Shown: in pieces, positions 54,102-64,000 of the stretch | Layout of the letters: each line of letters begins with the position of its first letter | Numbering within the stretch: the first letter of the stretch is position 1 | Source of the DNA: Geodermatophilus obscurus | Lineage (GTDB): Bacteria > Actinomycetota > Actinomycetes > Mycobacteriales > Geodermatophilaceae | Direction: 5' to 3' | Assembly (NCBI RefSeq): GCF_900115395.1 | Contig: NZ_FOWE01000007.1 | Coordinates: 290,492 to 354,491 of the forward strand | DNA length: 64,000 nt | The notes under the pieces: generated by a model | Database searches by the model: none | Seen by the model: the letters and a program-made list of their open reading frames with translations, nothing else | Told to the model about the DNA's origin: nothing | Translations under genes and position numbers: made by a program

Positions 54102-54872
54102 TCAGCGCGGGGCCATGCGCAGGGCCCCGTCCATGCGGATCGTCTCGCCGTTGAGGTAGCCGTGCTCGATGATGCCGAGCGCCAGGCGGGCGAAGTCGTC
54201 GGGGCGGCCCAGCCGCTTCGGGAACGGGATGCCGTTGGCCAGCGCGGTGCGCGCCTCCTCGGGCAGGCTGCCGAGCAGCGGGGTGTCGACCAGGCCCGGG
54301 GCGATCGTGCACACGCGCACGCCCACGCTGGACAGGTCGCGCGCCGCCGGCAGCGTCATGCCGACGATCCCGCCCTTGGAGGCGGCGTAGGCGATCTGCC
54401 CGATCTGCCCGTCGAACGCCGCGATCGAGGCGGTGTTGACGACGACGCCGCGCTCGCCGTCCTCCTCCGGCTCGGTGGCCGCCATCGCCGCCGCGGCCAG
54501 GCGCAGCACGTTGAAGGTGCCGACGAGGTTGACCTGGACGGTGCGGAGGAACGGGTCGAGGTCGTGGGCGACGTTGCCCCTGCCCACGGTGCGCTGCGCC
54601 CAGCCGATGCCGGCGCAGTTGACGGCGACCCGCAGCGGCCGGTCCTTGCCGGTGGCGTCCTCGATCGCCGCGGCGACCTGCGCCTCGTCGGTGACGTCGG
54701 TGCGGACGAACGTCGTGTGCCCGCCGAGCTCGGCGGCCAGCGCGTTCCCGCGCTCCTCGTTGAGGTCGACGACGGTCACCGCGGCACCGCGCGCGACCAG
54801 CGCACGGGTGGTGGCCTCACCGAGGCCGGAGGCCCCTCCGGACACGACAGCTGCGACGTCGAAGCTCTGCAT
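54102..54872 (-). CDS. SDR oxidoreductase, 3-hydroxyacyl-CoA dehydrogenase type
   Basis: Classical SDR of 256 residues resembling 3-hydroxy-2-methylbutyryl/3-hydroxyacyl-CoA dehydrogenase type II. NAD site SGGASGLGEATTRAL with Asp in VVDLNEERG (NAD preference), VNCAGIGWAQRTVG, Ser in VNTASIAAFDGQIGQ, Tyr-Lys in YAASKGG and IAPGLVDTPLLGSLP. The expected role is fatty-acid or branched-chain amino acid breakdown. Several start codons are possible (54884, 54881, 54872); 54872 is used because the Rossmann strand begins soon after. No neighbouring beta-oxidation genes. Confidence 0.9.
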   Translation of the reverse strand: MQSFDVAAVVSGGASGLGEATTRALVARGAAVTVVDLNEERGNALAAELGGHTTFVRTDVTDEAQVAAAIEDATGKDRPLRVAVNCAGIGWAQRTVGRGNVAHDLDPFLRTVQVNLVGTFNVLRLAAAAMAATEPEEDGERGVVVNTASIAAFDGQIGQIAYAASKGGIVGMTLPAARDLSSVGVRVCTIAPGLVDTPLLGSLPEEARTALANGIPFPKRLGRPDDFARLALGIIEHGYLNGETIRMDGALRMAPR

Positions 54873-54966
54873 GCCGGGCATCACACCACGGGCCGCGACT
54901 CCCCTGGCACCGGGTGCCCACGGCCCCGCGACCTCGACGGTGGGCGCACACGCGTGCGCGCCCCGT

Positions 54967-58364
<3,398 letters not shown>

Positions 58365-58368
58365 CCCC

Positions 58369-60312
58369 ATGACGACGCACTCCCCGGTGGCCCCGGAGCG
58401 GGTCAGCGAGCTCCCGGCCGAGGAACTCGCCCCTGGCAAGGGGGTCAGCCTGCTGCAGCGGGTGATCCTCCCCCGCCCCGGCGACCCGCTGAAGGTCCGG
58501 TCCCTCTACGTCGACGAGGACCGCACCCGGCGGGTCCGGTCGGGGTCGCGCGCCGACGCCACCGTGGCCGCCGGTCACGAGGTCTCCTTCGCCACCTACT
58601 TCAACGCCTTCCCCGCCAGCTACTGGCGGCGGTGGACGGTGCTGCGCCAGGTCGTCCTCGGCATGACCGTCTCCGGACCCGGCCGCGTCGACGTCTACCG
58701 GTCCAAGGCCGACGGCAGCGTCATCCACGTCACCGGGACGCCCACGAGGGGCGAGGACCGCCGGATGGAGTTCGAGCTGGACCTGACCCCGTTCGAGGAC
58801 GGCGGCTGGTACTGGTTCGACGTCACCGCCGACGACGCCCCGGTGACCGTCCGGGACGTCGCCTGGTGGTCGACGCAGGCACCGGAGCGCGAGGCGCGGC
58901 TGTCGATCGGCATCTGCACGTTCAACCGGCCCGACGACTGCGTGGCCGCGATGCAGGCCCTCGCCGGCGACGACGTCGTCCGCGAGCTGATCTCCACGGT
59001 CATCGTCGCCGACCAGGGCAGCAAGAAGGTCCGCGACGCGGCCGGGTTCGCCGCCGCCGAGGCCGGTCTGGGCGGCCGGCTGCGGCTGGTCGAGCAGGGC
59101 AACCTCGGGGGCAGCGGCGGCTTCTCGCGGACGATGTACGAGAGCCTCACCCACACCGACGCCACCCACCACCTGCTGCTCGACGACGACGTCGAGCTCG
59201 AGCCCGACAGCGTCGCGCGCGTGTTCGCCTTCGCCCGCTTCAGCAAGACCCCGATGGTCGTCGGCGGCCAGATGCTGGCGCTGCAGGACCGCTCGGTGCT
59301 GCACACCATGGGCGAGGTCGTGGAGCCGGACAACTTCTTCTGGCGGGCCGCGCCCAACACCGAGTACGCGCACGACTTCGCCGAGAGGAGCCTGCGCAAG
59401 ACCCAGTCGCTGCACCGCCGGGTCGACGTCGACTACACCGGCTGGTGGATGTGCCTGATCCCTCGCGAGGCGCTGGAGCGGCTGGGCTTCGCGCTGCCCG
59501 TCTTCATCAAGTGGGACGACGCCGAGTACGGCATCCGCGCCCGGGAGAACGGCTTCCCCGTGGCCACCCTGCCCGGCGTGGCCGTGTGGCACCTGTCGTG
59601 GAGCGACAAGGACGACACCGCGGGCTGGCAGGCCTACTTCCACACCCGCAACCGCCTCGTCGCCGCCGCGCTGCACACTTCGCACAAGCGGGGCGGGACG
59701 CTGCTGCGCGACACCTTCAAGTTCGACCTGAAGTTCCTGATCATGCTGCAGTACGCCACGGCGGCCCTGCACCACCGCGCCTACGACGACTTCCTCGCCG
59801 GCCCCGACGGGCTGTTCCCGCTGCTGCCCACCGCGCTGCCGACGGCCCTGGAGCACCAGGGCGACTACCCCGACGGGCGCGTCCTCCCGTCGTCGTCGGA
59901 CCTGCCGCTCCCCTCCATGGGCGCGGTGGAGGCCGAGCGGTTCCTGAAGCCGCCGACGACGCCGCTGTCCATCGGCCGCACGCTGCTCGCCGCGCTGCTG
60001 CACAACGTGCGCCCGCCCAAGCCCGAGGCCCAGGAGCGACCCGAGCTCAACATCAGTGCCCAGGACGCCCGCTGGTTCCTGCTGTCCCGGCTCGACAGCG
60101 CCACGGTCGGCACCGCCGACGGCCGCGGGGTGACCTTCCGGCGCCGCGAGCAGCAGACGTTCTGGCGGATGCTGCGGCACTCGCTCCGGGTGCACGCCCG
60201 GCTCTACCGCGAGTTCCCGGCCCTGGCCGAGCAGTACCGCGCCCATCTCGGCGACCTGACCTCCCCGGAGAGCTGGAGCAGGGCGTTCGGCGAGGGCACG
60301 CCCGTCCGCTGA
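58369..60312 (+). CDS. glfT2: Galactofuranosyltransferase GlfT2
   Basis: Polymerising galactofuranosyltransferase of 647 residues (mycobacterial GlfT2 is about 637). N-terminal beta-sandwich domain (about 30-175), GT-A domain with SIGICTFNRPDDCVAAMQAL, GNLGGSGGFSRTMYE, metal motif LLLDDDVELEP (Asp about 272-274), FIKWDDAEYGIRARENGF (Asp about 383-384, catalytic pair) and metal His about 408 in VAVWHLSW. It builds alternating beta-1,5/1,6 Galf chains on the lipid linker. Ends at the strong hairpin 60324-60365. Confidence 0.95.
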   Translation: MTTHSPVAPERVSELPAEELAPGKGVSLLQRVILPRPGDPLKVRSLYVDEDRTRRVRSGSRADATVAAGHEVSFATYFNAFPASYWRRWTVLRQVVLGMTVSGPGRVDVYRSKADGSVIHVTGTPTRGEDRRMEFELDLTPFEDGGWYWFDVTADDAPVTVRDVAWWSTQAPEREARLSIGICTFNRPDDCVAAMQALAGDDVVRELISTVIVADQGSKKVRDAAGFAAAEAGLGGRLRLVEQGNLGGSGGFSRTMYESLTHTDATHHLLLDDDVELEPDSVARVFAFARFSKTPMVVGGQMLALQDRSVLHTMGEVVEPDNFFWRAAPNTEYAHDFAERSLRKTQSLHRRVDVDYTGWWMCLIPREALERLGFALPVFIKWDDAEYGIRARENGFPVATLPGVAVWHLSWSDKDDTAGWQAYFHTRNRLVAAALHTSHKRGGTLLRDTFKFDLKFLIMLQYATAALHHRAYDDFLAGPDGLFPLLPTALPTALEHQGDYPDGRVLPSSSDLPLPSMGAVEAERFLKPPTTPLSIGRTLLAALLHNVRPPKPEAQERPELNISAQDARWFLLSRLDSATVGTADGRGVTFRRREQQTFWRMLRHSLRVHARLYREFPALAEQYRAHLGDLTSPESWSRAFGEGTPVR

Positions 60313-60323
60313 CGACCCGCGTC

Positions 60324-60365
60324 ACGACGAGGGCCCCGCACCGGTCAGTGCGGGGCCCTCGTCGT
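60324..60365. terminator. Bidirectional terminator hairpin
   Basis: Perfect 17-bp stem: ACGACGAGGGCCCCGCA (60324-60340), 8-nt loop, TGCGGGGCCCTCGTCGT (60349-60365), between converging glfT2 and the next glycosyltransferase. Confidence 0.8.
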
Positions 60366-60382
60366 CCGGGCGGGACCGGACC

Positions 60383-61330
60383 TCAGGGCCGGGTGAAGCG
60401 CTCCCGGCGACCGGCGCGGGTGAGCCGCAGCCACTCCCGCCAGCCGGCGCGGTCGCGGCGGGAGACCAGGAAGAACCAGCCGAAGCGCACCGTCTCCAGC
60501 GGCCGCAGCCAGCGCATGCCCGGCTGCCCCATCAGGTACCCGCGGTTGCGGTAGGTGAAGTAGCGCTTGACCTCGTCGGCGGGGTACTGCGCCGACAGCC
60601 GCCCGCCCAGGATCGGCGCGAACTCCGTCGTCCCCTCCGGGTGCAGGTAGGCGGCCTGCGGGCAGGTTCCGAAGGGCAGGCCGGCCCGCAGCAGCCGGCG
60701 GTGGATCTCGGTCTCGTCGCCGCGGAAGAACAGCCGGTAGTCCGGGACGCCGACGACGTCGAGCGTCTCGGCGCGGAACAGCGCCCCGTTGAACAGCGAC
60801 GCGTAGTGCGGCAGCAGGTCCAGGCCCTCGAAGTCGCTGCGCCGGCGTCGCCACCGCAGCCCGCGGCGCAGCGGGAAGGCCAGCCGCTCGGGGTCGGCCA
60901 TGTCGGTGACCAGCGGGCTGACCTCCGCCAGGCCGTGCCGCCGGGCGGCGTCGAGGAGGGTGGCGAGCACCGTGGCGTCAGCGGGCCGGCCGTCGTCGTC
61001 GGCGCACCAGACCCAGTCCGCACCGAGCGCCAGCGCGTGCAGCATCCCGTAGGCGAAGCCGCCGGCGCCGCCGAGGTTGCGCGCGCTGGGCAGGTGGGTG
61101 GCCGGCAGCCCGCTGGCGGCCACGACGTCGGCGGCCGACCGGTCCGGGCCGTTGTCGACGACGACGACGTGGTCGACCGGCCGGGTCTGGCCGGCGAGCG
61201 CGGCGAGGCTCAGCGCGAGCAGCTCCCGGCGGTGCCGGGTGACGACGACCGCGACGATCCGCTCCCCCGCCGCGTCCGGCCCGCCGGCGGGCCCGGTGGC
61301 CGACTCGGTGGCGGGCCCGGCAGCGGTCAC
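60383..61330 (-). CDS. glfT1: Family 2 glycosyltransferase, GlfT1-like
   Basis: GT2 enzyme of 315 residues resembling mycobacterial GlfT1 (about 304 residues), which adds the first Galf residues to the rhamnosyl linker. Landmarks: RIVAVVVTRHRRELLALSLA, VVVVDNGPDRSAADVVA, SARNLGGAGGFAYGMLHALA, metal motif WVWCADDDGRPADATVLATL and DYRLFFRGDETEIHRRLLRA. The GTG at 61330 overlaps the stop of the ABC ATPase gene, so the exporter and this transferase share an operon, as with mycobacterial Rv3781-Rv3783. Confidence 0.88.
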   Translation of the reverse strand: MTAAGPATESATGPAGGPDAAGERIVAVVVTRHRRELLALSLAALAGQTRPVDHVVVVDNGPDRSAADVVAASGLPATHLPSARNLGGAGGFAYGMLHALALGADWVWCADDDGRPADATVLATLLDAARRHGLAEVSPLVTDMADPERLAFPLRRGLRWRRRRSDFEGLDLLPHYASLFNGALFRAETLDVVGVPDYRLFFRGDETEIHRRLLRAGLPFGTCPQAAYLHPEGTTEFAPILGGRLSAQYPADEVKRYFTYRNRGYLMGQPGMRWLRPLETVRFGWFFLVSRRDRAGWREWLRLTRAGRRERFTRP

Positions 61331-62109
61331 GCCGGGAGGCCCTTGTAGGCCCGCAGGACGTCCTCGAGGTCGCCCTGCTGGCGGATCCGGCCGTGCTCCA
61401 TCCAGATGCCGGTGTCGCACAGCTCGCGCAGGAACTCGTCGGAGTGCGAGGCGAAGACCAGCAGGCCCGAGCGCTCGACCAGCGACACCAGCCGCTGCTT
61501 GGACTTCTCGAGGAAGGCGGCGTCGACGGCGCCGATGCCCTCGTCGAGCAGCAGGATCTCCGGGTCGATGCTGGTGACCACGCCGAGGGCGAGGCGGACC
61601 CGCATGCCGGTGGAGTAGGTGCGCAGCGGCATGTGCAGGAAGTCGCCGAGCTCGGTGAAGTCGGCGATGTCGTCGACGCGTTCCTGCATCTGCTTGCGGG
61701 TCATCCCGAGGAACAGGCCGCGGATCATGATGTTCTCGAGGCCGGAGATCTCCGGGTCCATGCCGACGCCGAGGTCGAACACCGGCGCCACGCGGCCGCG
61801 GACCTCCGCGAAGCCGCGGGTGGGCTCGTAGATGCCCGACAGCAGGCGCAGCAGGGTGGACTTGCCGGCGCCGTTGTGGCCGACCAGCCCGACCCGGGCG
61901 CCGTGCTCGAGGGTGACGGTGATGTCCCGCAGCGCCTCGATGACCGGCACCTTGCGGCTGCTGTCGACGTTGCCGCCCACCAGGCCGACGACGGTCTTCT
62001 TCAGCGACCGGCTCTTGGCGTCGAAGATCGGGAAGTCGACGCAGGCGTCCTTGGTGACGATGCCGATCGGGTCGGTGGGGACCACCGTGTCGTCGCTGCT
62101 CACACTCAC
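61327..62109 (-). CDS. ABC transporter ATP-binding protein, Wzt/RfbE type
   Basis: ATPase subunit of 260 residues of a polysaccharide/lipid-linked glycan exporter. Walker A GLVGHNGAGKSTLLRLLSG, Q-loop region VRGRVAPVFDLGVGMDPEIS, signature T-Y-S-T-G-M-R-V-R-L, Walker B DPEILLLDEGIGAVDAAFLEK and switch His in VFASHSDEFL. No C-terminal sugar-recognition domain, so it is the short type used for undecorated glycans. The start is the GTG at 62109, overlapping the permease stop. Expected role is flipping the galactan intermediate (inference from synteny with mycobacterial Rv3781). Confidence 0.93.
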   Translation of the reverse strand: MSVSSDDTVVPTDPIGIVTKDACVDFPIFDAKSRSLKKTVVGLVGGNVDSSRKVPVIEALRDITVTLEHGARVGLVGHNGAGKSTLLRLLSGIYEPTRGFAEVRGRVAPVFDLGVGMDPEISGLENIMIRGLFLGMTRKQMQERVDDIADFTELGDFLHMPLRTYSTGMRVRLALGVVTSIDPEILLLDEGIGAVDAAFLEKSKQRLVSLVERSGLLVFASHSDEFLRELCDTGIWMEHGRIRQQGDLEDVLRAYKGLPA

Positions 62110-62939
62110 ACCCAGTAGGAGACGCGGGAGCGGTAGCGGCGCAGGACGAGCATCGTCAGCGCCCAGCCGACCACCGTGATGACGAGGACGACCACCCAGT
62201 GTCGCCACACCTGGTCCTGGCCCAGGAGCGGGCGGCGGATGATCTCCACGTAGTGCAGGAACGGGTTGAACTCGGCCAGTCGCGCCCGCTCGGCGATCTC
62301 GGGGTTGGGGCTGTTGACCAGCTCGTCGTAGACCCAGACGATCGGCGTCAGGAAGAACATCAGCTGCACGACGCTCTGCGTGATCGGCAGGATGTCGCGG
62401 AAGCGGGTGGTGACGATGCCGACCGTGAGCGCGACCCACACCCCGTTGACCGCCAGGACGGCGAACGCGGCGATGGCGTACACCGCCGTCCACTTCAGCG
62501 GCTGCGGGTAGACCAGCAGCATGACCAGGTAGACGAGCATGTTGTGGGCGAAGAAGAGCGACTGGCGCCACACCAGCCGGTAGACGTGCACCGACAGCGG
62601 TGAGGGCAGGTGCTTGATCAGCCCCTCGTTGGCGATGAACACTTCCGACCCCTCGGCGATGCACCCGCTGATGAAGGCCCAGACGATGAAGCCGACGAGG
62701 ACGTGCGGCAGGAACCGCGACAGCTCGATGTCGAACAACCCCGAGTAGAGGATCCCCAGCGCCACGGCGGTGACCGCCATGCTGATCGTGATCCACACCG
62801 GCCCGAGGACGGAGCGCCGGTAGCGCTGGCGGATGTCCTGCCAGCCGAGGTGACCCCACAGCTGGCGCTGGCGCCACCCGTCGCCGAGGTCGTCGACGGC
62901 CCTGCGCCAGCTGCGCACGCCGGGAGCCGTTGAGGTCAC
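62106..62939 (-). CDS. ABC transporter permease, Wzm/RfbD type
   Basis: Membrane subunit of 277 residues with six predicted helices and the ABC-2 fold: cytoplasmic QRQLWGHLGWQDIRQRYRRS, helix GPVWITISMAVTAVALGILY, SEVFIANEGLIKHLPSPLSV and the C-terminal HYVEIIRRPLLGQDQVWRHW. It pairs with the overlapping ATPase gene. The GTG at 62939 is preceded by TAGCGT and GGAGTC with exactly 6 nt, so the whole exporter-GlfT1 operon is probably transcribed as a leaderless message. Confidence 0.93.
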   Translation of the reverse strand: MTSTAPGVRSWRRAVDDLGDGWRQRQLWGHLGWQDIRQRYRRSVLGPVWITISMAVTAVALGILYSGLFDIELSRFLPHVLVGFIVWAFISGCIAEGSEVFIANEGLIKHLPSPLSVHVYRLVWRQSLFFAHNMLVYLVMLLVYPQPLKWTAVYAIAAFAVLAVNGVWVALTVGIVTTRFRDILPITQSVVQLMFFLTPIVWVYDELVNSPNPEIAERARLAEFNPFLHYVEIIRRPLLGQDQVWRHWVVVLVITVVGWALTMLVLRRYRSRVSYWV

Positions 62940-62945
62940 GACTCC

Positions 62946-62951
62946 ACGCTA
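62946..62951 (-). promoter_or_regulatory. Putative -10 element, leaderless exporter operon
   Basis: Minus-strand TAGCGT, 6 nt, GTG at 62939. Confidence 0.5.
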
Positions 62952-62973
62952 CCTATCCGGCGTGTGTCAGCTG

Positions 62974-64000
62974 TCAGCGTGTGGTGACGGTGAGGGCTCC
63001 GGTCCGGGAGTTGAAGGTGATGGACCCGTGCTGGAAGTCACTGCGCCGCCCGTCGCGCACGCCGTACTCGTTGCTGGTCGGCAGCCCCAGCGCCGAGGTC
63101 GGCCCACCCTCCTGCAGGTAACGGCCCAGGATCAGCCCGTGCACCTCCCGCGCCCCGGTCCGCGGCGAGGAGTAGATCCGCCCACCCTGGAAGGTGGCGA
63201 CCACCGCCGGAGTGCCGGCCACCGGCGTCTCGTCCGAGGTCGGGTACCCCAGGAAGGACTGCTCGGCGTTCAGCGAGGAGTACAGGTCCCGGATCCAGCC
63301 GTGCACCTCGAAGGCCCCGGTGCCCGGCGACCAGTAGATCGCCGCACCGCTGGCGAACACGCTCGCCCGCCCCCGCCCGTCGGGCATCGTCAGCTGGTTG
63401 GTCACCGGCGGCCCGATCCAGGACGACAACCCACCCAGCCGGGTCCACTTGTCCTCGATCGGCCCCTGCACCGCCCGCGCACCACCGCGCGGAGAGGAGT
63501 AGACGACCCCACCGGTGAAGGTCTGGAACACCCCCACCCCGTCCGGGGCACGCTGCTCCCCCGACGTCGGATAACCCAGCGCACTGCGCTCATAGCCCAT
63601 CGACTGCCACAGCGCACCGATCCACCCGTGCACCGGATGGGCACCCGTGCCCGGCGAGGCGTAGACCCACCCGTGCTGGAACCGCGACACGGTGCCCTTG
63701 CCCGTCAACGCCTTCGGCGCGGCCACCGGATACCCCAGGAACGAGCCCGGCCCGCCCAGCGCCAGCCACTTCTGGGCCACCGCACCCACCACCTCGTGCG
63801 CCCCCGTGGCGGCCGAGGAGTAGACCACCCCGTTGGAGAAGGTGTTGAACGCCCCCCGCCCGTCAGGAGCACGCCGCTCATCAGAGGTCGGGAACCCCAC
63901 CGCCGCACTCCCGGCACCGGCAGCCACCCACCGGTCCCAGATCCACCCGTGCATCTCGAAGGCACCCGCCGACGACGCGAACACCCCACCCCGCTGGAAG
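62974..64000 (-). CDS. LGFP-repeat protein, 5' end outside window
   Basis: C-terminal part (342 codons visible) of a protein made of tandem LGFP repeats of about 55 residues. Repeat cores visible in order: A-V-G-F-P-T-S-D-E, F-L-G-Y-P-V, A-L-G-Y-P-T-S-G-E, W-I-G-P-P-V, F-L-G-Y-P-T-S-D-E and A-L-G-L-P-T-S-N-E, each followed by a G-x-F-Q/N-x-F ... V-Y-S-S strand pair. LGFP repeats are found in secreted actinobacterial proteins, including corynebacterial mycolyltransferases, and are proposed to bind the cell-wall glycan. Location after the galactan exporter operon fits that. The frame is open to the window edge, so start and signal peptide are not seen. Confidence 0.9.
   Translation of the reverse strand, partial: FQRGGVFASSAGAFEMHGWIWDRWVAAGAGSAAVGFPTSDERRAPDGRGAFNTFSNGVVYSSAATGAHEVVGAVAQKWLALGGPGSFLGYPVAAPKALTGKGTVSRFQHGWVYASPGTGAHPVHGWIGALWQSMGYERSALGYPTSGEQRAPDGVGVFQTFTGGVVYSSPRGGARAVQGPIEDKWTRLGGLSSWIGPPVTNQLTMPDGRGRASVFASGAAIYWSPGTGAFEVHGWIRDLYSSLNAEQSFLGYPTSDETPVAGTPAVVATFQGGRIYSSPRTGAREVHGLILGRYLQEGGPTSALGLPTSNEYGVRDGRRSDFQHGSITFNSRTGALTVTTR

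Overview
The window is a very high G+C, gene-dense chromosomal segment of an actinobacterium. GTG starts are frequent, many genes overlap by 4 bp (GTGA/ATGA), and a WhiB regulator, MtrA/MtrB/LpqB, coenzyme F420 genes and a galactofuran pathway are present. From memory of gene order, much of it is collinear with the Mycobacterium tuberculosis Rv3208-Rv3265 region (TetR, DUF3107, ferritin-like protein, RhlE, propeller, Rv3235, SecA1, HPF, ComF, LpqB-MtrB-MtrA, SahH, ManA, SIS protein, ManB, DUF3499, Rv3259, WhiB2, FbiA, FbiB, ManC, WbbL). Protein style and composition suggest Geodermatophilaceae (Blastococcus, Geodermatophilus, Modestobacter), but the genus is inference. I see no rRNA, tRNA, CRISPR array, insertion sequence or prophage.

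Layout. 1-10 kb: alpha/beta hydrolase, TetR regulator, DUF3107, ferritin-like protein, DEAD-box helicase with an apparent CTG start, beta-propeller, second hydrolase, MpaB-family oxygenase, RecB-type Fe-S nuclease, PHP phosphoesterase. 10-14 kb: a 22-bp minisatellite, PH-domain protein, small membrane protein, DUF6758, NUDIX, MaoC hydratase, and a membrane pair with an HTTM-like protein. 14.4-19 kb: a compact type VII secretion-like locus (WXG100 protein divergent from a 1386-aa Ubl-FHA-TM-FtsK ATPase). 19-26.5 kb: DUF6912, a WS/DGAT-like protein with an altered catalytic motif, CpaE-like and SAF proteins, an excisionase-type HTH protein, a two-lobed Sm-like protein, LysM-like and Rv3235-like proteins, and a secreted protein.

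26.6-41 kb: SecA, SDR, F420-dependent oxidoreductase, GNAT, ribosome hibernation factor, ComF, the LpqB-MtrB-MtrA operon, AhcY with a structured leader, a secreted HNH-Excalibur nuclease, ManA. 41-50 kb: DUF808, SIS isomerase, Trm112-like peptide, ManB, DUF3499, a zincin-fold protein lacking HExxH, a kinase-like protein, two unrecognised proteins, WhiB. 50-64 kb: FbiA-FbiB, RmlA, AlkA-like glycosylase, SDR, ManC, rhamnosyltransferase-like GT2, Glf, GlfT2, GlfT1-like GT2, Wzt/Wzm-type ABC exporter, and an LGFP-repeat protein cut by the window edge.

How the genes fit together. ManA, ManB and ManC lead from fructose-6-P to GDP-mannose. RmlA feeds dTDP-rhamnose for the rhamnosyl linker. Glf supplies UDP-Galf to GlfT1/GlfT2, whose lipid-linked galactan the Wzm/Wzt pair would flip. 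Together this is most of an arabinogalactan-type cell-wall pathway beside the MtrAB envelope regulators. FbiA/FbiB make F420 used by enzymes such as the PPOX-type oxidoreductase at 30.5 kb. A recurring signal is a TAnnnT hexamer 5-8 nt before a GTG/ATG start, indicating leaderless transcription of many genes. Terminator-like hairpins lack T-tracts.
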